Assembly: GCA_052244495.1 (NCBI GenBank)
Contig: JBQPXH010000002.1
DNA length: 64,000 nt
Strand: one strand, 5' to 3'
Origin: Cereibacter_A sp052244495
GTDB lineage: Bacteria > Pseudomonadota > Alphaproteobacteria > Rhodobacterales > Rhodobacteraceae
The notes below the pieces were generated by a model. The model was not told the origin of the DNA, ran no database searches, and was given only the letters and a program-made list of their open reading frames with translations. Within the stretch, counting starts at the first letter, position 1. Every line of letters begins with the position of its first letter. Shown here piece after piece: positions 46,117-54,733 of this stretch. The translations under genes were made by a program, and so were the position numbers.

Positions 46117-46731
46117 ATGACGGCGCGGCGGCCCGACAACCTTCACTCCCGGCTCGTCGGCTGGCTGAAGATCGTGCTGCCGCTGGCCGCCCTTGCGGTG
46201 CTCTCGACCCTGTTCCTCGTGGCGCGGACCATCGATCCGGACGATGCGATTCCCTATGCCGACGTGGATGTCGAGGACCGGCTGCGCGAGCCGCGGATGA
46301 CCGCACCCACCTGGGCCGGCATCACGAGCGACGGCGCCGCCCTCAGCGTCGAGGCCGCCGAAGCGCGCCCCGGCCAGACCGACGGCGAGGAAGGCCGTGC
46401 CTCCGCGCTCCGCGCCCGGATCGAGACGCCGGACGGGGCGAGCGCGCGCATGACCGCAGAGACGGGAGTGCTCGATGACGAGGCGCGGCTGCTGCGGCTT
46501 GGCGGCGGGGTGGAACTGGAGACGTCCACCGGCTACCATGTGACGACCGAAGCCCTGACCGCGGGTCTCGACGAGACGGACGTGCAGTCCGAGGGCGCGC
46601 TGGACGCGACCGGGCCGCTCGGCCGGATCGAGGCGGGCTCGATGCGGCTGACAGAGGATCCCGAAGTTGCCGGAAGCTACGTGCTGACCTTCGGGAATCG
46701 CGTGAAGCTGGTATACGATCCGAAGAAGTGA
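46117..46731 (+). CDS. lptC: LPS export protein LptC
   Basis: Bitopic inner-membrane protein that moves LPS from LptBFG to LptA. 204 residues: one membrane helix (WLKIVLPLAALAVLSTLFLVA) near residues 16-36, then a periplasmic beta-jellyroll. The sequence is divergent as usual for LptC, so the call leans on the neighbours kdsD, lptA and lptB. Starts three bases after kdsD; its stop overlaps the lptA start (TGATG). Confidence 0.86.
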   Translation: MTARRPDNLHSRLVGWLKIVLPLAALAVLSTLFLVARTIDPDDAIPYADVDVEDRLREPRMTAPTWAGITSDGAALSVEAAEARPGQTDGEEGRASALRARIETPDGASARMTAETGVLDDEARLLRLGGGVELETSTGYHVTTEALTAGLDETDVQSEGALDATGPLGRIEAGSMRLTEDPEVAGSYVLTFGNRVKLVYDPKK

Positions 46732-47246
46732 TGGACGCGATGTCGAGGCATGCAATGAGGACGATCCTGGTGGTGGCGGCAACGGCTCTCTGGCTGCCCG
46801 CCGCGGCGCTGGCGCAAGGGGCCGAGGTGGCCTTCGGCGGCGGGTTGAAGCAGGACACGTCGCTGCCCGTCCAGATCGAATCGGATCAGTTGCAGGTGAA
46901 CCAGTCCGACGGCACAGCGGTCTTTTCCGGCAACGTCCGCGTGGTGCAGGGGCAGATGCGCCTCGCTGCGCAGTCGGTGCAGGTCGAGTATGCGCCGGAA
47001 GGCGGAGCGATCCGCCGGCTCCACGCGTCGGGCGGCGTGACGCTGGCCAACGAGCGCGAGGCCGCCGAGGCAAAGGACGCCGTCTATACGATCGACAGCG
47101 GCGAGGTGGTGATGACGGGGGACGTCCTGCTCACGCAGGGGCCGAACACGCTGGCCGGCCAGAAGCTGGTGATCGACCTCACTGCCGGCACGGGCCGGAT
47201 GGAAGGCCGGGTGCAGACGGTGTTCCAGCCAGGCACCTCGCCATGA
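46731..47246 (+). CDS. lptA: LPS periplasmic bridge protein LptA
   Basis: Forms the periplasmic filament that carries LPS to the outer membrane. 171 residues with a signal peptide ending LPAAALAQG, then an OstA-type jellyroll (PVQIESDQLQVNQSDGTAVFSGNVRVVQGQMRL). Several in-frame ATGs (46731, 46740, 46755) could be the start; 46731 is coupled to the lptC stop. Overlaps lptB by four bases. Confidence 0.9.
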   Translation: MDAMSRHAMRTILVVAATALWLPAAALAQGAEVAFGGGLKQDTSLPVQIESDQLQVNQSDGTAVFSGNVRVVQGQMRLAAQSVQVEYAPEGGAIRRLHASGGVTLANEREAAEAKDAVYTIDSGEVVMTGDVLLTQGPNTLAGQKLVIDLTAGTGRMEGRVQTVFQPGTSP

Positions 47247-48004
47247 ACGTCAATCCGGAATTCGTCGTCACGCAGGGCGCGGCGGGACTTCAGGTCGTCG
47301 GCCTGCGCAAGAGCTACAAGCGCCGCCCCGTCATCCGCGACGTGACCATGCATCTCGACCGCGGCGAGGTGGTGGCGCTGCTCGGCCCGAACGGCTCGGG
47401 CAAGACCACCTGCTTCTACGCGATTGCGGGGCTCGTCAGCCCCGAGGGCGGGCAGGTCCTGATCGAGGGCCGCGACGTCACCGCCCTGCCGATGTATCGC
47501 CGCGCGCGGATGGGGATCGGCTACCTTCCGCAGGAGGTCTCGATCTTCCGCGGCCTGTCGGTCGAGGACAACATCCTCGCCGTGCTCGAGATCACCGAAA
47601 GGGATCCGCACACGAGGCGCGAGCGTCTCGAAGAGCTGCTGGGCGAGTTTTCCATCGCCCACCTGCGGCGCACGCCGGCCCTGGCCCTTTCGGGTGGTGA
47701 GCGGCGACGTGTGGAGATTGCGCGATGTCTTGCCGCAGACCCTCGCTACCTGCTGCTCGACGAGCCCTTCGCGGGCGTCGATCCGATCGCCGTCGGCGAG
47801 ATTCGCGGGCTGGTCCACGACCTCAAGAGTCGGGGCATCGGCGTCCTGATAACGGACCATAACGTGCGGGAAACACTGGAAATCGTGGACAGGGCCTACA
47901 TCCTGCACGACGGCACCGTCCTCAAGAGCGGCACGACGGAAGAGGTTGTGCGCGACGAAATGGTGCGGCGTGTCTATCTCGGGCAGAACTTCCGGATCTC
48001 ATGA
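47243..48004 (+). CDS. lptB: LPS export ABC transporter ATPase LptB
   Basis: ATPase that drives LPS extraction together with LptFG. 253 residues with Walker A GPNGSGKTT, Q-loop YLPQEVSIFRGL, signature LSGGERRRVEIARCL, Walker B YLLLDEPFAGVDP and switch His in TDHNVRETLE. About ten residues longer at the N-terminus than E. coli LptB. Last of the kdsD-lptCAB run. lptF and lptG are elsewhere. Confidence 0.95.
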   Translation: MNVNPEFVVTQGAAGLQVVGLRKSYKRRPVIRDVTMHLDRGEVVALLGPNGSGKTTCFYAIAGLVSPEGGQVLIEGRDVTALPMYRRARMGIGYLPQEVSIFRGLSVEDNILAVLEITERDPHTRRERLEELLGEFSIAHLRRTPALALSGGERRRVEIARCLAADPRYLLLDEPFAGVDPIAVGEIRGLVHDLKSRGIGVLITDHNVRETLEIVDRAYILHDGTVLKSGTTEEVVRDEMVRRVYLGQNFRIS

Positions 48005-48039
48005 CACCTTTCGGTCAGGCGGGGTGCATGAGCTTGCTG

Positions 48040-48069
48040 TTGACAAGCGCGAGCCAAAAGCAGCCAAAT
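48040..48069 (+). promoter_or_regulatory. Candidate promoter for hpf-ptsN
   Basis: TTGACA (48040-48045), then a weak -10 (CCAAAT at 18 bases). It is about 165 bases before hpf. The rest of the 226-base gap holds a small hairpin (CCCCG-GTT-CGGGG) near 48187 and no gene. Confidence 0.35.
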
Positions 48070-48230
48070 GACCTAGATGCGTGCAGAACCCGCCCTCGTC
48101 GCCGCTCTTCCAAGGCCCCGCAGCAGTGCCAGGCCCCGCGGATCCCGACGTTTGCACGCGTTCGCAATAACCGATCGGCGGGCACCCCGGTTCGGGGCGG
48201 ACTGGCCTTGCCGAGTCAAAAGGAGGAATC

Positions 48231-48806
48231 ATGCGATACCAGATCAGCGGGAAACAGATCGACATCGGTGAAGCGCTTCAGACTCACGTCAAGGCAGAAC
48301 TCGGCGAGGTCGTCGAAAAATATGCCCAGCGCCCCACCGAGGCCATGATCGTCTTTTCGCGCGTTGCGCATGAACATGTCTGCGAGGCGACCATCCATCT
48401 CTCGACCGGCCTCACCGCTCAGGCCACCGGCCGCGCCACCGAAATCTATGCCGCTTTTGAAAGCTGCCGCGAGAAGATGGACAAGCAGCTGCGCCGCTAC
48501 AAGCGGCGGCTGAGGGACCACCATCGCGAGCGAACGGCCCCGGTTGAATTCGGTCCGGGTTCCTCCTATATCCTCGCCGCATCCGAGGAAGCCGAGGATG
48601 GAGAGACCGATACGCTTCAGCCGATGGTGATCGCCGAGATGGAAGCGAAGGTTCCTTCCATCACCGTGGGCGAGGCCGTCATGCAGCTGGAACTCGCGGG
48701 CCAGAACATGCTTGTCTTCCGGAATGAAGGTCATGGCGGGGTGAACGTCGTCTACCGTCGGGATGACGGGAACATCGGCTGGATCGACCCGCGCAACAGC
48801 AAATAG
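48231..48806 (+). CDS. hpf: Ribosome hibernation promoting factor, long form
   Basis: Binds the 30S decoding region and pairs ribosomes into inactive 100S dimers in stationary phase. 191 residues: N-terminal S30AE domain (MRYQISGKQIDIGEALQ...YKRRLRDHHRER), a charged linker, and the C-terminal dimerisation domain (MEAKVPSITVGEAVMQLELAGQNMLVFRN...). Long form as in most non-enteric bacteria. AAAGGAGG precedes the ATG. 33 bases before ptsN. Confidence 0.94.
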   Translation: MRYQISGKQIDIGEALQTHVKAELGEVVEKYAQRPTEAMIVFSRVAHEHVCEATIHLSTGLTAQATGRATEIYAAFESCREKMDKQLRRYKRRLRDHHRERTAPVEFGPGSSYILAASEEAEDGETDTLQPMVIAEMEAKVPSITVGEAVMQLELAGQNMLVFRNEGHGGVNVVYRRDDGNIGWIDPRNSK

Positions 48807-48839
48807 CGCGCGCCCGAGGCGCAGGACAAGCGACCGCCC

Positions 48840-49304
48840 ATGGAACTATCCAAACTTCTGATGCCGGAAGCCGTTAGGGTTCTCAGTCAGGTGACCAGCA
48901 AGAAGCGCCTCTTCCAGGAACTGGGAGAGGTCGCGTCACAGGCCTACGGCCTGAATGCATCGGTGGCCATCGACGGCCTGCAGGAGCGCGAAAGCCTTGG
49001 CCCGACGGGTGTCGGCCATGGGATTGCGCTGCCTCATGCCCGGCTCGAGGATCTCGACAGGATCGTGGGTGTCTTCCTGCGCCTCGAAAAACCGCTCGAC
49101 TACGACAGCGTCGATCGCCAGCCCGTGGATCTCGTCTTTGCGCTCTTCGCGCCGAAGGACTCCGGGGTGGATCACCTCAAGGCGCTGGCGCTCGTGTCGC
49201 GGACCATGCGCGATGCGGGCGTCTGTACCAAGCTGCGGTCGAACACCGATCCCGCCAAGCTGCACGCGATCCTCACGGAAACGCGTGCGCCGCAGGCCGC
49301 CTGA
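48840..49304 (+). CDS. ptsN: Nitrogen PTS EIIA protein
   Basis: Phospho-carrier of the regulatory PTS-Ntr branch. 154 residues with the phosphorylated His66 in GIALPHARL, plus the LLMPEAVRVLSQVTSKKRLFQELGE start. It controls potassium, nitrogen or envelope functions by contacting partners, not by sugar transport. Lies after hpf, as in many proteobacteria, where rpoN often precedes the pair; rpoN is absent here. Confidence 0.94.
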   Translation: MELSKLLMPEAVRVLSQVTSKKRLFQELGEVASQAYGLNASVAIDGLQERESLGPTGVGHGIALPHARLEDLDRIVGVFLRLEKPLDYDSVDRQPVDLVFALFAPKDSGVDHLKALALVSRTMRDAGVCTKLRSNTDPAKLHAILTETRAPQAA

Positions 49305-49334
49305 CGCCCGAAGGGTCGGGCCATCCGCTTCTGC

Positions 49335-50729
49335 CTACCCTCCTGACGCCCGCCAGGGACCGAAGCCGAAGCTCGTGTAATCACGCTGATACGCCTCGCG
49401 CGCGGCTTCCTCGATCTCGGGTGTCCAGATCTCCGAAAGCGGCGCTGGCCCGTCGTCGGATGCCGTTCGGAACGGCCCCGACGTCAGCCCGGTCTCGGAC
49501 GCGAGGAAGGCCAGCCCCTCCACCAGCCTCTCTTCCCGGAAGAGGAAGTCCGGCGCCTCGACCTGCGCCATACCCTGCAGAACCGCATGCTGCGAGGCGA
49601 CGGCCGCCCCGATCCGCAGCGGCGTCTGCCCGGCAAGAGCCGGCTTGAGGAAGCGCAGGAAGGCAAGGAAGGTCGCGCGGAACCTTTCGGCATCGAGAGG
49701 GGCGCCCGGCTTCGGCAGGTTGATCCCGCCATGTCGCAGGAAGGCCAGGCGCAGTTCCGGAAGCGCCGCCGTGAGCACCTGATCCCGGAACGTCGCATGG
49801 GCGCGGACCAGCGGATGACGCAGGACCGTGAAGCTGCGATGGCCGGGATGGCTGCGCTTCCACTGACGGAGAAGCTTCTGGGTGAACCCGTCGGTCACCT
49901 CGCCGGCGGCCTTCTCCAGCCAGCCCCGCACCTCGTCTTCCAGACCTCCCCGGAGAGGCAGGTAGAGAAGCGGCCCGGCGGCGAGGAAGGCGGGAACGCC
50001 GGCACCGCGGCGGGGCTCGTAGCTGACCGGCCGGGAAAGGCCGAACGGATCCAGCCGCGCGAGCGCCTCGTGCATCTCGTCGGGATTGGACACAAGATCC
50101 GTCACGGGCGCGGGATTCTGCTTCTTGAGCGTCTCGTCCGGCGCCGTCAGCCGCGTGTCGCATCCGAGAAACGCCGCGAGGCCGTTCAGGACGTCGAGAT
50201 CCGACAGATCCGCGTAGTCGATCACGAACGGCGTCTGGCCGGTCACCTGAAGGGCGCGGATCGTTTCGCGGTGGAAGGCCTCCCCGACTGCGAGATGCGC
50301 CTCGAACTCGGCCGGATCGAATGTGACCTTCGCCACCTTCCGCCGTTTGGGGTCAGTCAGCTTCCACTGCCCCGTCTCGCGTGCGATGCGGAGCGAGACG
50401 TAGCTTTCGATCGGATTACGGACGAGCAGTATCTTCGCACACCGCCGATCCTCGAGAAGCACCGGCAACACCCGCGCATCGTGGTCGTGGAAGAACCGCA
50501 AGCCCGCGAGCCCGGGCGTTTCCGCACGGACGCGCGCGAGGAAGCCGAGGGGGTCCGCGGCGCGTTGCGCAATGGTGGTGCCGAACAGCTCGGTGCAGCC
50601 CTTGGTCCCGATGAAATAGGGATTGAACAGTTCGCCATGACATCGGACGCCGGGCAACGCGTTGAGATTTGCCTCTAGGAAGTTCGATCCGGTCCGCATC
50701 CCGGCGAGCATCACGAAAGAGTCGAACAT
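49335..50729 (-). CDS. Sulfotransferase with two sulfotransferase-like halves
   Basis: A 464-residue cytosolic protein. The first half has the PAPS 5'-phosphosulfate loop MLAGMRTGSNFLE (residues 10-16) and the 3'-phosphate motif LLVRNPIESYVSL (Arg104). The second half has another 3'-phosphate-like motif, FTVLRHPLVRAHATF near 295-310, and the family ending YQRDYTSFGFGPW, but no clear PAPS loop. It looks like a tandem fusion with one active site, perhaps with the second half for acceptor binding. Last gene of the galU-led glycan run; convergent with ptsN. Confidence 0.85.
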   Translation of the reverse strand: MFDSFVMLAGMRTGSNFLEANLNALPGVRCHGELFNPYFIGTKGCTELFGTTIAQRAADPLGFLARVRAETPGLAGLRFFHDHDARVLPVLLEDRRCAKILLVRNPIESYVSLRIARETGQWKLTDPKRRKVAKVTFDPAEFEAHLAVGEAFHRETIRALQVTGQTPFVIDYADLSDLDVLNGLAAFLGCDTRLTAPDETLKKQNPAPVTDLVSNPDEMHEALARLDPFGLSRPVSYEPRRGAGVPAFLAAGPLLYLPLRGGLEDEVRGWLEKAAGEVTDGFTQKLLRQWKRSHPGHRSFTVLRHPLVRAHATFRDQVLTAALPELRLAFLRHGGINLPKPGAPLDAERFRATFLAFLRFLKPALAGQTPLRIGAAVASQHAVLQGMAQVEAPDFLFREERLVEGLAFLASETGLTSGPFRTASDDGPAPLSEIWTPEIEEAAREAYQRDYTSFGFGPWRASGG

Positions 50730-50736
50730 TGATCCG

Positions 50737-52434
50737 TCACTTCACCAGATAAGGCCGCGCCCGGCGCGAATGCGCAGGTGCCCCGTCGCCCGTTGCCGAG
50801 AAATCTCCCATCAGCGTCGGCTGCATTCCCTGATTGCGCAGGTCCTGCAGGAACCGTCCGAAGCCCGTCATGTCCACCAGACGCGGCGCTTCGGTCATAG
50901 GGCGCAGCGCGCGGGGCGTGATCTCCTCCACGATTGTCTGCAACGGCTCCATCGGGCTCTCGACGAAATCGGCCAGCGTCCAGATCCGGACCCTGGCCTT
51001 CACCCATGAGGCGCGCAGAACGTCGAGCGCCTGCCCCTCGATCTTCTGGAGCCGCGCGGCCTCGCTCCGGCAGCTTGCGGCATCCTGCCCCGACCGGAAG
51101 AGCGGCACCGCCCAGGCACCTGAAATGACCGAGATCTGCGCGTTCCGGTCGCTTGCGATGAACTCGACGATCTGCTGCCGGTCCCTCGGGCCGAACTGGA
51201 AGCACTGGCGCTCGCCGCGGCAGTTCCAGATCAGGTTGGTGACGAAGCTGCGGGGATTGTAGTCGCGGATCGCTGGCGAGGCAGACAGCGCGCCGTCATA
51301 GATCGCCTCGCCCCCGGCAAACTCCACCCGGTCGGGCGCAAAGAGGTGGCCATGGACGCGGCTTCCCGCCAGCTTGCCGAGCCAGGGCTCGAAGTTCTCG
51401 AACAGTTCGGAGAACCCCGCGAAGACGGAATAGGGCGCGGCGGTCAGCGCCCCTTCCCATCCGGTGCGCGGGAAGCGGCTCTGCATGTAGAGGCCGGGGC
51501 GGCCGCGCGTCCGCCGCTCGGTCGCCTTCGAGAAGAGCCGGTCGATCTTCGTGGGGTTCGGCTCGGCCTCGGGCTGCACACCCGGACCTTCCGAGAGGAA
51601 CACGCGGTAGAGCCGGTTCGCCTGGGGCCAGATCTTGCGGGCGACGAAGCAATCCGACCGGCGCAGGAGCTGGTGGTGGTCGTCATAGAAGATGTGCGGC
51701 TTGCCCTGGAAGTCGAACTTCGACAGCGTCAGCGACCGGCTTTCCACATGCCGCGAATGGAGCCGCGCCAGCGTCTGGAAATAGCTTTCGTCGGGGATCC
51801 AGACCCTGCGGAAATAGCCGTCGTACTCGGCCCGCCGCGGATCCTCGAGGATCGCCTGCAGGGTCTTCCGTGTCAGGCACCACCACTGGCTGCCCAGATG
51901 CGGCACCAGCCCCTGGGGAATGCGGCGGCTGTAGCCGATCCGCCGCTGGAGGCGCACGAACTGGTCGAAGAGCTTGCGCCTCTTGCGCCAGGAGAAGGGG
52001 AAGAGAAGCGTGAACCGCTCGATGTCGAGACCGCCGACGGTCCAGCCCACGTCCTCGGTCGTGACGGATTCGATGAAGTCCGTCTCGGGGCGTTCCTCGA
52101 GATAGCGGACCATTTCCTCGACAGGCCGCAGCGGCAGGCAGGATCCGGAGGCCAGGTAGACGTGGCTCGCCTGCGGAAATTCGCGCAGCATCACCTCTGC
52201 CGCCGAAATCGTGGCGCCGACGAGTCCCCATGTGCCCCATTCGCAGGCGTGTCGCTCGCAGAAGCGGACATCGGGCACGCCCTCGAGCAGGCGCTGCAAC
52301 CGCTTGAAGCCCCGGTCGCGAACCCGCGCATCGACGTGGATCACCACCGGGCAGCCGCGTTCGGCCCAGTGACGGGCGACCTGCGCCGCCCGGTCGAAGG
52401 CCGTGTGGCAGAGCATGAGGAAGCCCGCGCCCAA
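50737..52434 (-). CDS. Core-2/I-branching-type glycosyltransferase (GT14) with a large C-terminal domain
   Basis: Predicted family-14 glycosyltransferase, 565 residues. The N-terminal ~270 residues show HTAFDRAAQVARHW, VIHVDARV, YLASGSCLPLRPVEEMVRYL and LGSQWWCLTRKTL, the core-2/I-branching pattern, which in other organisms transfers GlcNAc or xylose. The C-terminal ~270 residues (from about RTRGRPGLYMQSRFPRTGWEGAL) form a separate domain, possibly the one named DUF5928 in this family. Gap to the sulfotransferase is 7 bases and to the next GT 10, so they are one operon. Confidence 0.85.
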   Translation of the reverse strand: MGAGFLMLCHTAFDRAAQVARHWAERGCPVVIHVDARVRDRGFKRLQRLLEGVPDVRFCERHACEWGTWGLVGATISAAEVMLREFPQASHVYLASGSCLPLRPVEEMVRYLEERPETDFIESVTTEDVGWTVGGLDIERFTLLFPFSWRKRRKLFDQFVRLQRRIGYSRRIPQGLVPHLGSQWWCLTRKTLQAILEDPRRAEYDGYFRRVWIPDESYFQTLARLHSRHVESRSLTLSKFDFQGKPHIFYDDHHQLLRRSDCFVARKIWPQANRLYRVFLSEGPGVQPEAEPNPTKIDRLFSKATERRTRGRPGLYMQSRFPRTGWEGALTAAPYSVFAGFSELFENFEPWLGKLAGSRVHGHLFAPDRVEFAGGEAIYDGALSASPAIRDYNPRSFVTNLIWNCRGERQCFQFGPRDRQQIVEFIASDRNAQISVISGAWAVPLFRSGQDAASCRSEAARLQKIEGQALDVLRASWVKARVRIWTLADFVESPMEPLQTIVEEITPRALRPMTEAPRLVDMTGFGRFLQDLRNQGMQPTLMGDFSATGDGAPAHSRRARPYLVK

Positions 52435-52444
52435 TCCGCCCCCT

Positions 52445-53455
52445 TCAGGCCCAGTTGCCCTTGGACATCAGCCCGTGAATCTCGAGCTGGCGCCAGTTGA
52501 GGTATTTTTCGCTCCACTTGCACCACAGGTCGAGCGAACCGCCGCGCCGCTCGTGATAGGCGCGGTATTCGTGGCTGTTTGCGTAGTGCTGGCGGCGCTG
52601 CATCTCCTCCTCCGCCTTCGCCGCGAATGTGTCGATGAACTTCGCGTGAAGCAGCACACCGGATGCCTTCTCGCCGCCCCATTCGTCGAAGGTGGAATTC
52701 AGGCCCCGCGGCAGAAGCATGTGGGTGGAGCTCGCAAAGCAGTAGCGCCGGTTCCAGCGCACCAGCGGGATCTTGTTCAGCGCGGGAGCGCGCTCCGGCC
52801 GGTCGGCAAAGAAGGCCCGTGCACGCGGTCCGCCCTGGATCCAGAGATTTCCATACAGGCTGTTGCGCGAGATAGTGTAGTTGCCCCGGTCGAACCAGCA
52901 GGCGGTCTCGAACGGATCCTGTCCCTCGGCGTAAGGTTCCGCGCCGACGGGTCCCTTGGGATACATGTCCAGCAACATGGCGCTGAACGACTTGATCGAC
53001 GAGGCGTCGAGCCAGTCCGTCAGCGCCCGCAGCGGACGGCTGTCGCAGAACGGATAGACGAAGAACTCGTCCGGATCGACGACGAGGCACCAATGGCCGT
53101 GACCGTAGCGGCGCAACAGGTGGTTCAGCCAGTCGATCCCGAAGCGCGCGCGCTTGTAGCTGCGCGACGTGTGCCAGAGCGAGACGTCCGGCTGCCCGGC
53201 CAGATATTCCGCCGACCCGTCCGTCGAATTGTTGTCCACAAAGAAGAAATGCGTGACGCCGAGGTTGCGGTAATAGCGGAGAAACCACGGCAGGCGCACA
53301 CGCTCGTTCCGGAGCGTGCAGAACAGAAGGATGTCCTCCCTGCGCACATCTCCGGCCCTGAAGCTCAGCGAGCGGAGTTCGAAGCTCTTGCGCAATGCGC
53401 GAAGCCGCCACGTCTTCCGCGCGATCCTGAGCCGGTATGTGGTTACAAAACTCAA
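52445..53455 (-). CDS. Glycosyltransferase family 2-like protein (GT92/DUF23 type)
   Basis: A 336-residue glycosyltransferase. LLFCTLRNERVRLPWFLRYYRNLGVTHFFFVDNNSTDGS and the metal-binding CLVVDPDEFFVYP are diagnostic of the Glyco_tranf_2_4/GT92 group. No signal or membrane helix, so cytosolic. The sugar donor is unknown. Middle of the galU-led run. Confidence 0.87.
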   Translation of the reverse strand: MSFVTTYRLRIARKTWRLRALRKSFELRSLSFRAGDVRREDILLFCTLRNERVRLPWFLRYYRNLGVTHFFFVDNNSTDGSAEYLAGQPDVSLWHTSRSYKRARFGIDWLNHLLRRYGHGHWCLVVDPDEFFVYPFCDSRPLRALTDWLDASSIKSFSAMLLDMYPKGPVGAEPYAEGQDPFETACWFDRGNYTISRNSLYGNLWIQGGPRARAFFADRPERAPALNKIPLVRWNRRYCFASSTHMLLPRGLNSTFDEWGGEKASGVLLHAKFIDTFAAKAEEEMQRRQHYANSHEYRAYHERRGGSLDLWCKWSEKYLNWRQLEIHGLMSKGNWA

Positions 53456-53497
53456 CTGCTCCTCGCCCTCGGGATCGTTCCCGCACCAGGAGCGTCG

Positions 53498-54721
53498 TCA
53501 GACGCGGCCGAAAACCAGATCGAAATGGTCCTGCCACGTCGGTGCGGGCCGCCCCGGAGCCCGCGGATGGCGCGACCTGTGCCCCCAGGTCGCGATTGTG
53601 CGCGCCCAAAGATACCGATCGGTCGCATCAAGGTAAACGGGATAGTCGTTCAAGGTTTTACGGACGGACGGAAGGGGGCTGCTGATGACCGGCACCCCCA
53701 AGGCCGCCGCCTCGACCGGAGGAATGCCGAACCCTTCCGCGAGGCTGGGGAAGAGCAAGGCCTCCGCCCCCTGCAGAAGGCTCGCCACCGCCTCGTCGGG
53801 CAGGCCCGATCGCTGGAAGATCGTCCGCCCGAAATGGGGGCTGTCGTCGAGACGGTGGAAGAACGCCGGAGACTCCCACCCCCGCGCACCGAGAAGCAGG
53901 AGCGCCGGAACTGCCGCCTCCGGCATCATGCCGTGCAGATCCTCCCAGACGTCGAGCAGAAGGCCAAGGTTCTTGCGTGGCTCGATCGTACCGAGCGCAA
54001 TGAAGTATGGCCGGGACGGAGGAAGATCCGCCGGAACCCGCACCGCCTCCGGCTTCGCCAACGGGACGCCCAGTGGGGCGACGATGGTTTCCAGCGCGCG
54101 ACCGTGCGATCCGCGATTGCTGGCGCGGCACAGAAAAGGCTCAGTGCTGGCGCGCACATCCTCGGAGGCATGGATGAGGACGTCGGCATGTGCCGAGACC
54201 GCCGCCAGCTTTCGTGCAAAGGCCTTCGGCGTGCCGGGCCGGGTCAGGTGGGGATGCTCGAGCGGGATCACGTCGTGGATCAGCACGGCCATCTTCAGGC
54301 CGGAGGCCCGGATCTGGCGCAGGGTCAGATCGGACAGGTTGGAATGGCCGGTGTTCAGATAGGAGGCACCCTGAGGCAGGTGGCGGCGCAGGAGGGCGGT
54401 CAGGCGCCACGGCGCGCTGCGGCCGATGGCGTTCCGGCGCGCCTCCGCCTCGATGCCTGCCCGCTCTGGCTGGCCGCGCCTGAGGAGACGGCCGATCAGG
54501 TCAGGCTGTCCGAACGACCCGATGCGAAATTTCTCGTGCAGTGCCGCCATGCCGGCGCGTCCGAGAAGCAGATAGCCGAGCGGAACGCGTAGCAAGCCGT
54601 GGACCGGATCGTCCTGCCGAAGAAGCTCGGACAGATAGGCGGCCTCGACGCGGTCAACGCCGGTGAGCGGCCCTCGCCCTGCCCGCGACGCGAGTCGCGT
54701 CAGGTCGAGAAGCCGCTGCAT
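53498..54721 (-). CDS. Glycosyltransferase family 4 (GT-B) protein
   Basis: A 407-residue GT-B enzyme. The C-terminal half holds PYFIALGTIEPRKNLGLLLDVW (donor side), FQRSGLPDEAVASLLQGAEALLFPSLAEGFGIPPVEAAALGVPV (the EX7E region with the UDP/GDP-sugar-binding Glu). The N-terminal half includes GPLTGVDRVEAAYLSELL and ILIHDVIPLEHP. Likely a mannosyl- or similar transferase of surface glycan assembly. 12 bases after galU. Confidence 0.9.
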   Translation of the reverse strand: MQRLLDLTRLASRAGRGPLTGVDRVEAAYLSELLRQDDPVHGLLRVPLGYLLLGRAGMAALHEKFRIGSFGQPDLIGRLLRRGQPERAGIEAEARRNAIGRSAPWRLTALLRRHLPQGASYLNTGHSNLSDLTLRQIRASGLKMAVLIHDVIPLEHPHLTRPGTPKAFARKLAAVSAHADVLIHASEDVRASTEPFLCRASNRGSHGRALETIVAPLGVPLAKPEAVRVPADLPPSRPYFIALGTIEPRKNLGLLLDVWEDLHGMMPEAAVPALLLLGARGWESPAFFHRLDDSPHFGRTIFQRSGLPDEAVASLLQGAEALLFPSLAEGFGIPPVEAAALGVPVISSPLPSVRKTLNDYPVYLDATDRYLWARTIATWGHRSRHPRAPGRPAPTWQDHFDLVFGRV

Positions 54722-54733
54722 GCCGGCGGGTCG

